Shown here piece after piece: positions 33,853 through 42,665 of a stretch of 52,691 nucleotides of DNA. Made by a program: the position numbers and the translations under genes. The notes below the pieces were generated by a model, which did no database searches, was not told where the DNA came from, and saw nothing but the letters and a program-made list of their open reading frames with translations. The number at the start of each line of letters is the position of its first letter. Positions within the stretch are counted from its first letter, which is position 1. This stretch comes from Paraburkholderia oxyphila NBRC 105797 (GTDB lineage Bacteria > Pseudomonadota > Gammaproteobacteria > Burkholderiales > Burkholderiaceae), in the NCBI RefSeq assembly GCF_000685075.1, contig NZ_BAYD01000067.1, forward strand, positions 1-52,691, in the 5' to 3' direction.

Positions 33853-35433
33853 TTACGCCGCACGAGTCTCAACTTCGATGAGCATCGGCTTCCTGCTCGC
33901 GAGCGCACGGCGAAGTGCATCGACCAGTTCGTCGCTCGAGCCTGCGTGCACAGCGTCTACGCCGTAACCCTGAGCAAGCGCGCAGAAGTCCAGTCCCGGA
34001 ACGTCGAGACCCGGTACTTTCTCGGCTTCCAGCACACCGGCAAACCAGCGCAGGGCGCCGTAGGTGCCGTTTTTCATGATGACGAAAATTGCCGGGATGT
34101 TGTATTGGGCCGCAGTCCAGAGCGCCTGAATTCCGTAGTTCGCGGAACCATCGCCGATAACGCCAATGACCTGGCGGTCGGGCTTTGCGAGCTGGATTCC
34201 CACAGCTGCCGGCAGAGCAAAGCCCAATCCCCCGGCGGCCGCAAAGTAATAGCTGCCTTGCCCGGTCATGCGAAGCCGTTGCCACAGGATGTTTGTCGTC
34301 GAAGTCGACTCATTTACGTAGATGGCGTCACGCGGAGCCATCTCGTCGAGAATGTCGAAGACGCGCTCTGGAGTCAAACGCCCCGGTTCCTCGGGCGCCG
34401 GCTCGGGCATTTGCCTCGCAGCGGGCATCGATCGCGACATGCTGGCCACCCTTTCGCCGAGCGTGCCGAGCGCGAGACGAATATCGGCCACAATGGCGTC
34501 GCCCATCGGAGCGCGGGTTGCCTCGTTGACGTCGCAGGTGATGGCTATGAGGCGGGCCCCCAACGGCAGGTACTCGCCGGGCTCGTACTGGTGGTACCGG
34601 AAAACCGGCGCACCGACGACGAGAATGAGATCGTGGCCTTTCAGGATTCGGCTGATGCTGGCGATGCCAGCAGGCAGCAATCCACGAAAGCATGGATGCG
34701 TGGTCGGGAACGAGCAGCGCGGCGCGGACGGCGCCATCCAGACTGGCATCGCGAGTTTTTCGGCGAGCTTCGCGGCGTGGCCATTCGCTTCGCTCGCGTC
34801 GACGTCCGGGCCGACGACCATCACTGGGTTGCTCGCGCCTTCCAGTGCTGCGACCAGCTTTGAGATCAGCGCCTCGGAGAGCGCACCTGCCGACTGCACG
34901 CTGCGCTTTGCCAAGTGCTCGACACCGGGGCCCGCTTGCCTACCCCAGTCGTCATAAGGCACCGAGACATAAACTGGCCCCGCGGCCGGCGATGTGGCCA
35001 TGTGGATAGCGCGGCTCAAGGCAAGCGGCACATCTTGTGCGCTGCTCGGCTCGCAACTCCACTTCACGAGCGGCCGCGGCAGCGTAACGGAATCGACATT
35101 GGTCAGCAGCGCCTCGACGCCCATCATGGCACGCACTTGCTGCCCTGCCGTCACGACGAGCGGCGTGTGGGAGTTCCACGCATTGGCAAGAGCGCCCATC
35201 GCATTACCGGTACCAGCGGCGGAATGGAGATTGACGAAACCCGGGCGACCCGTCGCCTGTGCATAGCCGTCCGCCATTCCCAGAACGACGGCCTCCTGGA
35301 GGCCGAGGATGTACCGGAAGTCTTCCGGAAAGTTCTTGAGGAACGGCAACTCGTTCGAACCCGGGTTACCAAAGAACGTGGTGAGCCCCTGCTCACGCAG
35401 GATTTCGTAGCAAGCTTGGTGAACTGTGGTCAT
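33853..35433 (-). CDS. mdlC: Benzoylformate decarboxylase
   Basis: A 526-residue thiamine-diphosphate enzyme converting benzoylformate to benzaldehyde and CO2. Active-site residues sit at the positions of the Pseudomonas putida enzyme: S26 (NPGSNELP), E47 (LQEAVV), H70 (VNLHSAAG) and H281 (FRYHQY). The ThDP-binding motif GDGSANYGIQALWTAAQYN is present. First gene of the minus-strand mandelate operon, divergent from the LysR regulator with an AT-rich 103-base control region between. Confidence 0.95.
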   Translation of the reverse strand: MTTVHQACYEILREQGLTTFFGNPGSNELPFLKNFPEDFRYILGLQEAVVLGMADGYAQATGRPGFVNLHSAAGTGNAMGALANAWNSHTPLVVTAGQQVRAMMGVEALLTNVDSVTLPRPLVKWSCEPSSAQDVPLALSRAIHMATSPAAGPVYVSVPYDDWGRQAGPGVEHLAKRSVQSAGALSEALISKLVAALEGASNPVMVVGPDVDASEANGHAAKLAEKLAMPVWMAPSAPRCSFPTTHPCFRGLLPAGIASISRILKGHDLILVVGAPVFRYHQYEPGEYLPLGARLIAITCDVNEATRAPMGDAIVADIRLALGTLGERVASMSRSMPAARQMPEPAPEEPGRLTPERVFDILDEMAPRDAIYVNESTSTTNILWQRLRMTGQGSYYFAAAGGLGFALPAAVGIQLAKPDRQVIGVIGDGSANYGIQALWTAAQYNIPAIFVIMKNGTYGALRWFAGVLEAEKVPGLDVPGLDFCALAQGYGVDAVHAGSSDELVDALRRALASRKPMLIEVETRAA

Positions 35434-35490
35434 GAGGTTTTCCTGTCAACAGGAGGATGCTACGCAGTGGTATAAAATTAATCCAATCAT

Positions 35491-35512
35491 CTATTTTTTG
35501 TTTCTAAAATAG
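35491..35512. promoter_or_regulatory. LysR-type operator between mdlC and its regulator
   Basis: 7-bp arms CTATTTT and AAAATAG separated by 8 bases, in the AT-rich 103-base gap between mdlC and the LysR gene. Placement and symmetry fit a LysR recognition site serving both directions. Confidence 0.6.
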
Positions 35513-35536
35513 ACATCGTCTATATATGGAGACGTC

Positions 35537-36433
35537 GTGACCACTACCGACCTGAACCTCATTCGGACGTTCGTCGCCATCTACGAGACAGGGAGCGTGA
35601 GCGGCGCCGCCAGGCGTCTGAACATCACACAGCCATCGGTCAGCCATTCCCTAAGCCGATTGCGCGACCTGTTGCACGACCCGCTGTTCACGCGAAAGCG
35701 TGAAGGCATGATCCCGACGTTCAACGCCATGCAGCTTTTCCGTGCATTCAAAGGCGCTCTCGACGACATCGAAGCCGCCATATCGGCGACGCGCCGCTTC
35801 GACCCGACGCAGTCGACCCGGTGCTTTCGTCTCGCAATGTCTGATCTTGGCGAGCTCTATTTCCTGCCCTTCCTGGTTCGCGAGTTTCAGAATGTCGCTC
35901 CCTCCATCGCTCTCGAGGTTGTGCAACTGGACAGCGAAAGGATCTCTGAATGGCTCACCACAGGCAGTGTGGACGCAGCCGTGGGCAATCTACAGCTCGT
36001 GGGAGGACACGCTCGAAAGAGGACGCTCTTCACGGAGACCTATTCATGCTTGTTGAGCGCGTCGCATTCCTCGATTGGCGAGACGCTGAGTATCGAAGAT
36101 TACGTCGCCGCGACTCATGTCGTCGTCGCTCCGTTCACCGGGCACCATCTAGTCGAGGACGTGATGACGGAGATGGGCCTCGAGCGGAAAATCGGCCTTC
36201 GCGTGCCGCACTTCACCAACCTCGTGGAAGTCATCGCGTCGACCGACATGGTTCTGACCCTTCCCACGCGCGTTGCACGTGCCTTCGTTAGCGATGGCAG
36301 GATGCGAGCCTTGCCTGTACCGTTCCCCATTCCGAGCTTCGATGTGAATCTCTACTGGCAGCCGCATACAGAAGACTCTTCCGCTCAGCAGTGGTTGTGC
36401 GACACGATATCCCGCACGCTCGGCAGCGTGTGA
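35537..36433 (+). CDS. LysR-family regulator of the mandelate operon
   Basis: A 298-residue LysR-type regulator. The winged helix-turn-helix at about 10-60 reads GSVSGAARRLNITQPSVSHSLSRLRDLLHDPLF, followed by a substrate-binding domain. GTG start at 35537 with GGAG 8 bases upstream. Divergent from mdlC, so it most likely activates the operon when mandelate or benzoylformate is present. That is inferred from position only. Confidence 0.88.
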   Translation: MTTTDLNLIRTFVAIYETGSVSGAARRLNITQPSVSHSLSRLRDLLHDPLFTRKREGMIPTFNAMQLFRAFKGALDDIEAAISATRRFDPTQSTRCFRLAMSDLGELYFLPFLVREFQNVAPSIALEVVQLDSERISEWLTTGSVDAAVGNLQLVGGHARKRTLFTETYSCLLSASHSSIGETLSIEDYVAATHVVVAPFTGHHLVEDVMTEMGLERKIGLRVPHFTNLVEVIASTDMVLTLPTRVARAFVSDGRMRALPVPFPIPSFDVNLYWQPHTEDSSAQQWLCDTISRTLGSV

Positions 36434-36570
36434 GCACGAAAAGGAGAATACCCAAGCTATGACCGCGGATGCATAACGGATATGAACATTGCGAATAGCG
36501 ATTTATTTCCGTTTCGCCTTACAGGCGCACCTGCGTACTATGAACGTGTTGGTATTGGAGGGAACAAGCA

Positions 36571-37563
36571 ATGACGCACGAAATCGACATCGAACGTCGC
36601 ACCCTGCTCCGCACAATCACCGCGGCCTCCGGTATTGCCTTGACATCAGTAATCCTGCCGCAACATGCGATCGCTCAAGCTGCAGGCAAACCTGAAAACT
36701 TCAAAAAGGCTGACGTCAAGGTTGGCGACAACACGATCTTCATAAGGCGCTACGGTAAGGGATCCCCATTGCTGATGGTGCATGGCTTTCCTCGTACGAG
36801 CCTGATGTGGCGATATGTGGCCCCACAACTAGCGTCTGATCATACTGTGATTTGCGTGGACCTACGCGGCTATGGGCATAGTGGGATCCCCGCCTCGACC
36901 AGCGATCACTACCCTTATTCAAAACGGGCGATGGCAAATGAGTTAGTCGACGTCATGGAGACGCTTGGCTTTTCTAAATTTGACCTCGTCGGACATGACC
37001 GCGGTGGACGGGTCGCTTACCGCCTTGCCCTTGATCATCCGGAGCGGGTGCAACGCCTTGCCGTATTCGACGTCATCCCGATCTCCGAGGGATGGGGTCA
37101 TGCCGATGCACAATTTGCGATGACATATTGGCCTTGGGTGCTGCTGTCACAGCGGGCGCCTCTTCCGGAACGGTATCTTTCCGGTGCTCCCAGCGCCGTT
37201 TTCGACGATCCGTTCGGCAAAGGCTCCTTCGGACCCGAAATCAAAGCGGAGTACGTCGAGACGTATCGTGATCCAGCCCGGGTCCACGCGATCTGCGAAG
37301 AATATCGAGCCGCGGCAAGTATAGATATCGAACACGACAACAAAGACCGAGAGGCGTCCCGGCGGATCACATGCCCGATGTTGCATCTGTGGGCTAGCGG
37401 CGGACCGCTCGATCGATTTTATGAGAAGGACGGCGGCTCATTGGGGATCTGGAGAAAGTGGGCCGTCAATGTGCAGGGGCAGTCGATAACGGGAGGGCAC
37501 TTTTTCCCCGAAGAGAACCCTACCGAAACAACCCACATTCTTACTACGTTCCTGGCGACCTGA
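36571..37563 (+). CDS. Exported fluoroacetate-dehalogenase-like alpha/beta hydrolase
   Basis: A 330-residue protein with a Tat-like signal (ERRTLLRTITAASGIALTSV, about 1-38), then a haloacetate dehalogenase fold. Visible: HGFPRTSLMW, nucleophile D143 with R144 and R147 (GHDRGGR, carboxylate-binding arginines), acid D167 (AVFDVIP) and base H310 (GGHFFPE). In fluoroacetate dehalogenases the halide pocket contains a W-H-W segment; here it reads W187-P188-W189, so the fluoride-binding His is lost. It may prefer chloro-acids or another substrate. GGAGGGAA precedes the ATG. It is convergent with a CynX-type porter. Confidence 0.85.
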   Translation: MTHEIDIERRTLLRTITAASGIALTSVILPQHAIAQAAGKPENFKKADVKVGDNTIFIRRYGKGSPLLMVHGFPRTSLMWRYVAPQLASDHTVICVDLRGYGHSGIPASTSDHYPYSKRAMANELVDVMETLGFSKFDLVGHDRGGRVAYRLALDHPERVQRLAVFDVIPISEGWGHADAQFAMTYWPWVLLSQRAPLPERYLSGAPSAVFDDPFGKGSFGPEIKAEYVETYRDPARVHAICEEYRAAASIDIEHDNKDREASRRITCPMLHLWASGGPLDRFYEKDGGSLGIWRKWAVNVQGQSITGGHFFPEENPTETTHILTTFLAT

Positions 37564-37597
37564 CGCCGAAGGTTCCGGCGGAGCTGCTCAGAATGTC

Positions 37598-38875
37598 TTA
37601 TCCTTTCATTCCCGGCTTGAGAAACGGCGCAAATGCCATCATCGCGAAACCAAAGATGAGCAAGCCCAGCATCGGAATGCCGAATCCACCGGTCAAGTCG
37701 CGCAAAATCCCGACGCCCAATGGCCCTGCAGCAGCAATCAGATAGGCAACCAGCATTGCAAATGCAGTCCAAGAGTTCGCTTCCTCCGCGCTATTTGTAT
37801 TGTCAAGCGGCAATGTCATGCCCAATGTGAACGCGCCTCCCAGGCCCAGTGCGATCAAACCGACCCACAACACTGGCATGACGTTCGGGGCAAGCGCGAT
37901 ACCGGCCAATCCTCCGACGACCAGCGCCCCACACACCAGCAACCAACCGCGTCGGTCGTGACCTTTGCTCAACCAACCGATCACCGGGTTCGCGCAGGTA
38001 AAAACAATCATGAAGCTCGCCAGTACAAAACCCGCTTTCTTCGTGGACAGCCCTAACTCCTGATACATCGGAGCGATCCACGACACAAGTGCATAGAACA
38101 AAAAATTTACGCAAGCAAAAAACAACGCAATCATCCATGCGGTAAAGTTAGTGAACGGCAACCCCGGCTTGGGGCTCACTACCGGCTGCGTACCGCCATT
38201 TACATCGGAACTGCCGACCATACGCCAGCCAATGATGCCGACAATACTCAATAACCCCCAGATTCCCGCCGCAGTTCTCCATCCCCCAGGTAACACGTTC
38301 GCCAGCACACCTGTTGACGCCGCCGCGACCGCTCCACCCAACGATAACGCCGTCGCATAAATCCCCATCAATAGCGCCGATTTGGTGGGAAATCGCTCCT
38401 TGATCAAACCGCCAAACAGGGAGCCCGAGATTGCAATACCCGCCCCCACACCCCCTGTCGTAGCAAGCAAAGTTATCGTATTCGGTGCAAGCCCTCGAAT
38501 AACGGTCGACGCCAAAAGTATGATAAGCGCCGACAAAAGAACACTGCTACGTCCGAAACGGCGTGCCAACCACGGAGTCGGCAGCGCCAATAGTCCCATC
38601 AACAGATCGGGTATTGCAGTCAACAACGACGCTGTCGCATGCGTCAGTCCAAAGCTTGCCTGTATCGCGGGCAGAATAGGCCCAATCGACACGATTCCAG
38701 GACGCAGATTGATCGCTACCAAAACGATCGCACCGGTCAGAATCCATTGCGGCCGATTTGCGGAAAAAGCCGCTCTCGACGAACCTTCAGGGCCAGCGCT
38801 ACTTCCATCAAGTCGTCCCTGTCCATTTTGAGCCGCCGCTATCGCGTCTACTCGAGACCTGCCCACGCTTTCCAT
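37598..38875 (-). CDS. MFS transporter, CynX/NimT type
   Basis: A 425-residue major facilitator with the CynX-type opening AINLRPGIVSIGPILPAIQASFGLTHA and LARRFGRSSVLL, about 12 membrane segments. Relatives move cyanate, nitroimidazoles or small acids. AAGGAC precedes the ATG at 38875. Located between two dehalogenase-type genes, it may import a halogenated acid or export a by-product; the substrate is not determinable. Confidence 0.85.
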   Translation of the reverse strand: MESVGRSRVDAIAAAQNGQGRLDGSSAGPEGSSRAAFSANRPQWILTGAIVLVAINLRPGIVSIGPILPAIQASFGLTHATASLLTAIPDLLMGLLALPTPWLARRFGRSSVLLSALIILLASTVIRGLAPNTITLLATTGGVGAGIAISGSLFGGLIKERFPTKSALLMGIYATALSLGGAVAAASTGVLANVLPGGWRTAAGIWGLLSIVGIIGWRMVGSSDVNGGTQPVVSPKPGLPFTNFTAWMIALFFACVNFLFYALVSWIAPMYQELGLSTKKAGFVLASFMIVFTCANPVIGWLSKGHDRRGWLLVCGALVVGGLAGIALAPNVMPVLWVGLIALGLGGAFTLGMTLPLDNTNSAEEANSWTAFAMLVAYLIAAAGPLGVGILRDLTGGFGIPMLGLLIFGFAMMAFAPFLKPGMKG

Positions 38876-39493
38876 CTCTCAGTCCTTATTCCGGTAGTGC
38901 CACCGACTGGGACAAAGTATCAGGCAAAGGGAACGCCGAAGCCATCAAGCGCGAGTCATAGCAGCTATGTGGCCCAACCGCGGAGCAATCTTTCATCATA
39001 CCTTCGCCGCAGGCCCGGTCACCGACAGCTTAACCGGGAGTTCGCGAATCCGTTGGCAGCACCGGAATGCGCAAGCCGTTTAATGTCAGGACTCGATATG
39101 GGCACCTCCCGCTTTGCGTCTACGTGCTGCATTCCGGCGCACGTTGTGCGAACACATCCTTGTCCTTGGGGTACAGGTTACTCGCGCGCGCATACCAGAT
39201 ATGTATAGAAAGCATGTGCATTTTCGAACAATTGATTGACCGTCCGCGTTACGGTTTCGGGCGCTGCGCACTAACAGTCATAGCTGCCATTCTTGTTAGC
39301 GAACGAACGACGATTGTGCAACCATCCGTCATCGCGAAACATGCCATGGATAAGACTGCACGGAGCCACTACACTGTCGCTTAGGAGGCGTCCGCGCATC
39401 GTATGGTGCGACGAGAATATAGCCGGCGCGGTAATTTCTTGTATCGTTCCGTTATAACGGTTACGTAAGGTCGGGAGACTGAAGGAGATCGCT
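38876..39493. other. Gene-free stretch upstream of the haloacid dehalogenase
   Basis: No supported gene in about 620 bases. Includes the palindrome at 39449-39460 just before the dehalogenase. Confidence 0.4.
39449..39460. promoter_or_regulatory. Palindrome CCGTTATAACGG before the dehalogenase
   Basis: Perfect 12-bp palindrome 34 bases upstream of the GTG at 39494. A candidate operator, regulator unknown. Confidence 0.4.
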
Positions 39494-40186
39494 GTGGACT
39501 CGATTCGCGCCTGTGTCTTTGATGCCTATGGCACGCTGCTGGACGTTCATTCCGCGGTGAAGCGCTATGCCGATTTAGTCGGCGTGGACGCCACTGTCGT
39601 GTCGGCGTTGTGGAGGCAGCGCCAATTGGAGTATTCGTGGACCCGGACGATGATGGGCCGGTATGCAGACTTCTGGCAGCTTACGGAAGAGTCGTTGGAT
39701 TTCGCCCTGCTCAGTCATGGTCTCGCTGGACGCGTGGGATTGAAGGAACGCTTGCTTGAGGCGTATTTCGAACTCGACGCGTATCCCGATGCAGCCGAGA
39801 CGCTTCAAGCACTGCGTGAGCATGGATTCCTCACGGCAATCCTTTCGAATGGTAGTCAAGGAATGCTGCAAGCGGCGCTGAAGGCCAGCAATCTGACTGA
39901 CCTCCTTGACGTGTGTATCTCAGTGGACGAAATAAGGATCTACAAGCCCGATCCGCGTGCTTACCAACTCGCATGCGATCGTTTGAGCGTCTCGCCACAA
40001 GAGATCTGTTTTGTGTCCTCGAATGCGTGGGACCTCGGAGGAGCAGGAACGTTCGGATTCGAAACGATACGGGTGAATCGGCTGAATGGCCCACAGGAAT
40101 ATGCGTTCGCGGCGCTGCGCCATCAAGTACAAAGCCTAAGCGAACTCGCGCGTCTTCTGGGCGATTCCCGAGCCGCCAGGACATAG
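39494..40186 (+). CDS. (S)-2-haloacid dehalogenase, HAD type II
   Basis: A 230-residue L-2-haloacid dehalogenase, which hydrolyses L-2-haloacids to D-2-hydroxyacids and haloacetate to glycolate. Active-site residues match the well-studied L-DEX enzyme number for number: D10 (FDAYGTL), T14, R41, S118-N119 (LSNG), K151, Y157, S175, N177 and D180 (SSNAWD). GTG start with AAGGAGATC in front. First of three collinear genes with the Asp-nucleophile hydrolase and the ketopantoate-reductase-like gene. Confidence 0.92.
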   Translation: MDSIRACVFDAYGTLLDVHSAVKRYADLVGVDATVVSALWRQRQLEYSWTRTMMGRYADFWQLTEESLDFALLSHGLAGRVGLKERLLEAYFELDAYPDAAETLQALREHGFLTAILSNGSQGMLQAALKASNLTDLLDVCISVDEIRIYKPDPRAYQLACDRLSVSPQEICFVSSNAWDLGGAGTFGFETIRVNRLNGPQEYAFAALRHQVQSLSELARLLGDSRAART

Positions 40187-40274
40187 ACACGACGACGGCG
40201 TTCGAATTAACGCGTTGACGTGAATGCCCGCCATTTGCACCGGTGGAAAATTGACTGGACAGGGAACGTCGCAC

Positions 40275-41111
40275 ATGTCGGAGCGAATAGTGGGTCGCGT
40301 GCAGGTTGAACGACAATGGCTGGCGTACTCGCGTAGCGCGCCTGCCCCGTCCGTTGTTCTGTTGCACGGCATCCCAACCAGCAGGTACCTTTGGCGCAAC
40401 ATTACTAAACTTCTCTCGGCGGCGGGGCACGGGTGGATCGCGTTCGACCTCCTCGGATACGGCGAGTCGGACAAGCCGCTCGGCGTCGATCCAGGCATCA
40501 GGGAGCAGGCTCGTTTCATCTCCTCGGCGCTGCATCAGCTAGGGTGGGCTGGCGGGACAATTGTGGGCCACGATATCGGCGGCGGTGTTGCTCAGCTTCT
40601 GGGATTGGATGAGTCGCTAAAGATCGATCGTCTGGTACTCGTTGACAGTGTTGCGTACGACTCGTTTCCTGAACCGGGGATTGCCAGACTGAAGGAGCCT
40701 GTTTGGGAACAGATTCTGGGCGCGCCCGACTTTGATCTCAAAAAGGGACTCCTGAAGGGGTTGCAAAAGGGTATCGTGCATTCCGACAAGGTGACTCTCG
40801 AGTTGGTCGACCAGTATGAGAGGCCGTTCTCCGGCGTTGCAGGCCGCCTGGCGTATCTGAGGGCAGCACGCTCCCTGCGAAGCGAGGACTTGGTCTCCAG
40901 ATCGCACGAAATTGAGCGCCTCGCGATACCCGTGCTGCTGGTCTGGGGGAGCATGGACGCGTTTCAACCTTTGAGATTTGCGCAGCGGCTCGCCACTGCC
41001 CTGCCAAACGCGCGTCTCGAGGTGATCGAATCTGCCGGGCATTTTCTGCCAGAGGATGTGCCGGATGCGTTGGGCGAATTGATTGTGAACTTCCTGGAAG
41101 CAGCGGAATAG
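40275..41111 (+). CDS. Alpha/beta hydrolase with Asp nucleophile, dehalogenase-like
   Basis: A 278-residue cytosolic alpha/beta hydrolase with the HGIPTSRYLWRNI oxyanion segment (31-43), nucleophile D100 in VGHDIGGG, and base His in ESAGHFLPEDVP. The opening resembles haloalkane dehalogenases, but the residue after the Asp is Ile, not the halide-binding Trp. Haloacetate- or epoxide-type activity is therefore equally possible. The ATG at 40275 is preferred (AGGGAA upstream); an in-frame ATG at 40224 gives an unmatched extension. It lies 88 bases after the haloacid dehalogenase. Confidence 0.82.
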   Translation: MSERIVGRVQVERQWLAYSRSAPAPSVVLLHGIPTSRYLWRNITKLLSAAGHGWIAFDLLGYGESDKPLGVDPGIREQARFISSALHQLGWAGGTIVGHDIGGGVAQLLGLDESLKIDRLVLVDSVAYDSFPEPGIARLKEPVWEQILGAPDFDLKKGLLKGLQKGIVHSDKVTLELVDQYERPFSGVAGRLAYLRAARSLRSEDLVSRSHEIERLAIPVLLVWGSMDAFQPLRFAQRLATALPNARLEVIESAGHFLPEDVPDALGELIVNFLEAAE

Positions 41112-41199
41112 CGCCGTCTTTGACTCGCACGCGAGCCGAAAGTCAGACGTTACATTCCGGACTCCACGTATCGAAGACTTATCACGTTGTGGAATACCG

Positions 41200-42123
41200 A
41201 TGAAAATTGCGATATTGGGATCAGGCGGTGTCGGCGGGTACTTCGGCGCACGGTTGGCGGCTGCGGGGTACGACGTCACGTTTGTTGCTCGCGGCAAACA
41301 CCTGGAAGCCATCCGGCGGAACGGTCTGCGCGTCGTCAGCCCGATGGGCGATATTGAAATTCCGAACGCGAGAACCGTCGATGCCGTCGATGGCGTCGGC
41401 AAAGTCGACCTTGTACTCGTTGCTGTGAAGCTTTGGGATACCGAATCCGCTGCACAGTCGCTCAAGCCGCTTGTCGATCAAGGTGCCGCCGTCGTGTCCT
41501 TTCAAAACGGCGTGCACAAGGACGAAGTCCTTGCCAGGCATCTCCCGCTGCAATCGATCTTTGGCGGCGTGTGCTATATTGCTTCGGTGATTTCCGAGCC
41601 CGGCGTCATCACGCACAGCGGCACCATGCAAAAACTGACGTTCGGCGAATACGACGGAAGCCAGTCACCTCGCGTTACGGCGTTCTACGACGCCTGCCAG
41701 ATTGCCAAAATCACTGCTGAAATCACCCGTGATATCAGGCGACTGATTTGGGAGAAGTTCGTTTTCCTCGTTGGCCTGTCGGGAACCACAGCATCGATTC
41801 GGAAACCGATTGGCCCGATACGGGAAAATCCCCGCACTCGAGAGTTCCTCCTTCAGGTGATGGAGGAAGTCGTGGCAGTCGGGCGAGCGAAAGGTGTCGA
41901 CCTTCCCGCCGATTTCGCGCAAGACCGTCTGGCATTCTGCGATAGTATCCCTGCAACAATGACATCGTCGATGCACCATGATCTCGAGCGGGGTAATCGA
42001 TTGGAACTGCCGTGGCTCAGTCGAGGCGTCGCCGAATTCGGTGCGGAATTGAATATCGCAACGCCCAGAAACCGCGCAATCGCGGATATTCTCGAGCTCT
42101 ATACGCCGGGCACGCCGCAGTAA
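41200..42123 (+). CDS. Ketopantoate reductase (PanE/ApbA) family protein
   Basis: A 307-residue NADP-dependent 2-dehydropantoate 2-reductase family protein. The Rossmann motif is ILGSGGVGGYFGARLA, followed by VKLWDT, FQNGV and the catalytic Lys in RRLIWEKFVFLVG. Members outside pantothenate synthesis often reduce or oxidise other 2-keto/2-hydroxy acids. Its place after two dehalogenase-type genes suggests it handles the hydroxy acid released, but that is inference. Confidence 0.88.
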   Translation: MKIAILGSGGVGGYFGARLAAAGYDVTFVARGKHLEAIRRNGLRVVSPMGDIEIPNARTVDAVDGVGKVDLVLVAVKLWDTESAAQSLKPLVDQGAAVVSFQNGVHKDEVLARHLPLQSIFGGVCYIASVISEPGVITHSGTMQKLTFGEYDGSQSPRVTAFYDACQIAKITAEITRDIRRLIWEKFVFLVGLSGTTASIRKPIGPIRENPRTREFLLQVMEEVVAVGRAKGVDLPADFAQDRLAFCDSIPATMTSSMHHDLERGNRLELPWLSRGVAEFGAELNIATPRNRAIADILELYTPGTPQ

Positions 42124-42665
42124 TGCATGCAGGATTGGCTGGCAACACGCCAGGGCCATGAGGTACTGCATTTCATATCTGCCATGAACCTTGACGCATA
42201 GCTTGAAAGCCTCTTTTACACAAGGCCCATTTCTTGCTTGACTGTTTAGGTAACCTAAGTTGAACGCTGGAAATCTCGTTCAGCGGCCGGAGGCGTAACT
42301 CAGGTCAACGCCCTATAGAAAAAGCGAACCAGGTCACGCTTCTGAGCGGATGCTAATTCGTTTTTCTGTTGTACCGATTTCGCCGCGCTCACTCGCAGTC
42401 GTGCGTCCTCGTATTCTGGTCACCTCCATGGCGGTATGAGCGGGTGTGATGCCTCCATCCTGGCGAGGCCACGGCTAAACGTATAGCTCTACAATGAAGA
42501 ATATGTCTTGAACGCCTCGAATGTACTCGTTCAAAGGCTATTGCAAAGTTGGCGGGATCAGCGTTCTCAGTGGGACGTTGGCTTTTTCCAAGCGCAGGAA
42601 CGGATCCTGGCGGGAACGTCAGCGATTGTCCGGCTACGATTCCAAACGAGATCCCGGAGGAGAAA
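42124..42665. other. Gene-free stretch upstream of glcDEF
   Basis: About 540 bases without a supported gene; presumed promoter region of the glycolate operon. Contains the dyad at 42246-42258. Confidence 0.4.
42246..42258. promoter_or_regulatory. Dyad TTAGGT-A-ACCTAA, candidate operator
   Basis: Perfect 6-bp arms around one base. About 410 bases before glcD. Could be a GntR-type site; no regulator gene is adjacent. Confidence 0.35.

Noticed and set aside
33442..34863. 473-codon open frame opposite mdlB and mdlC
   Set aside because: Antisense shadow; the opposite strand encodes two fully convincing enzymes.
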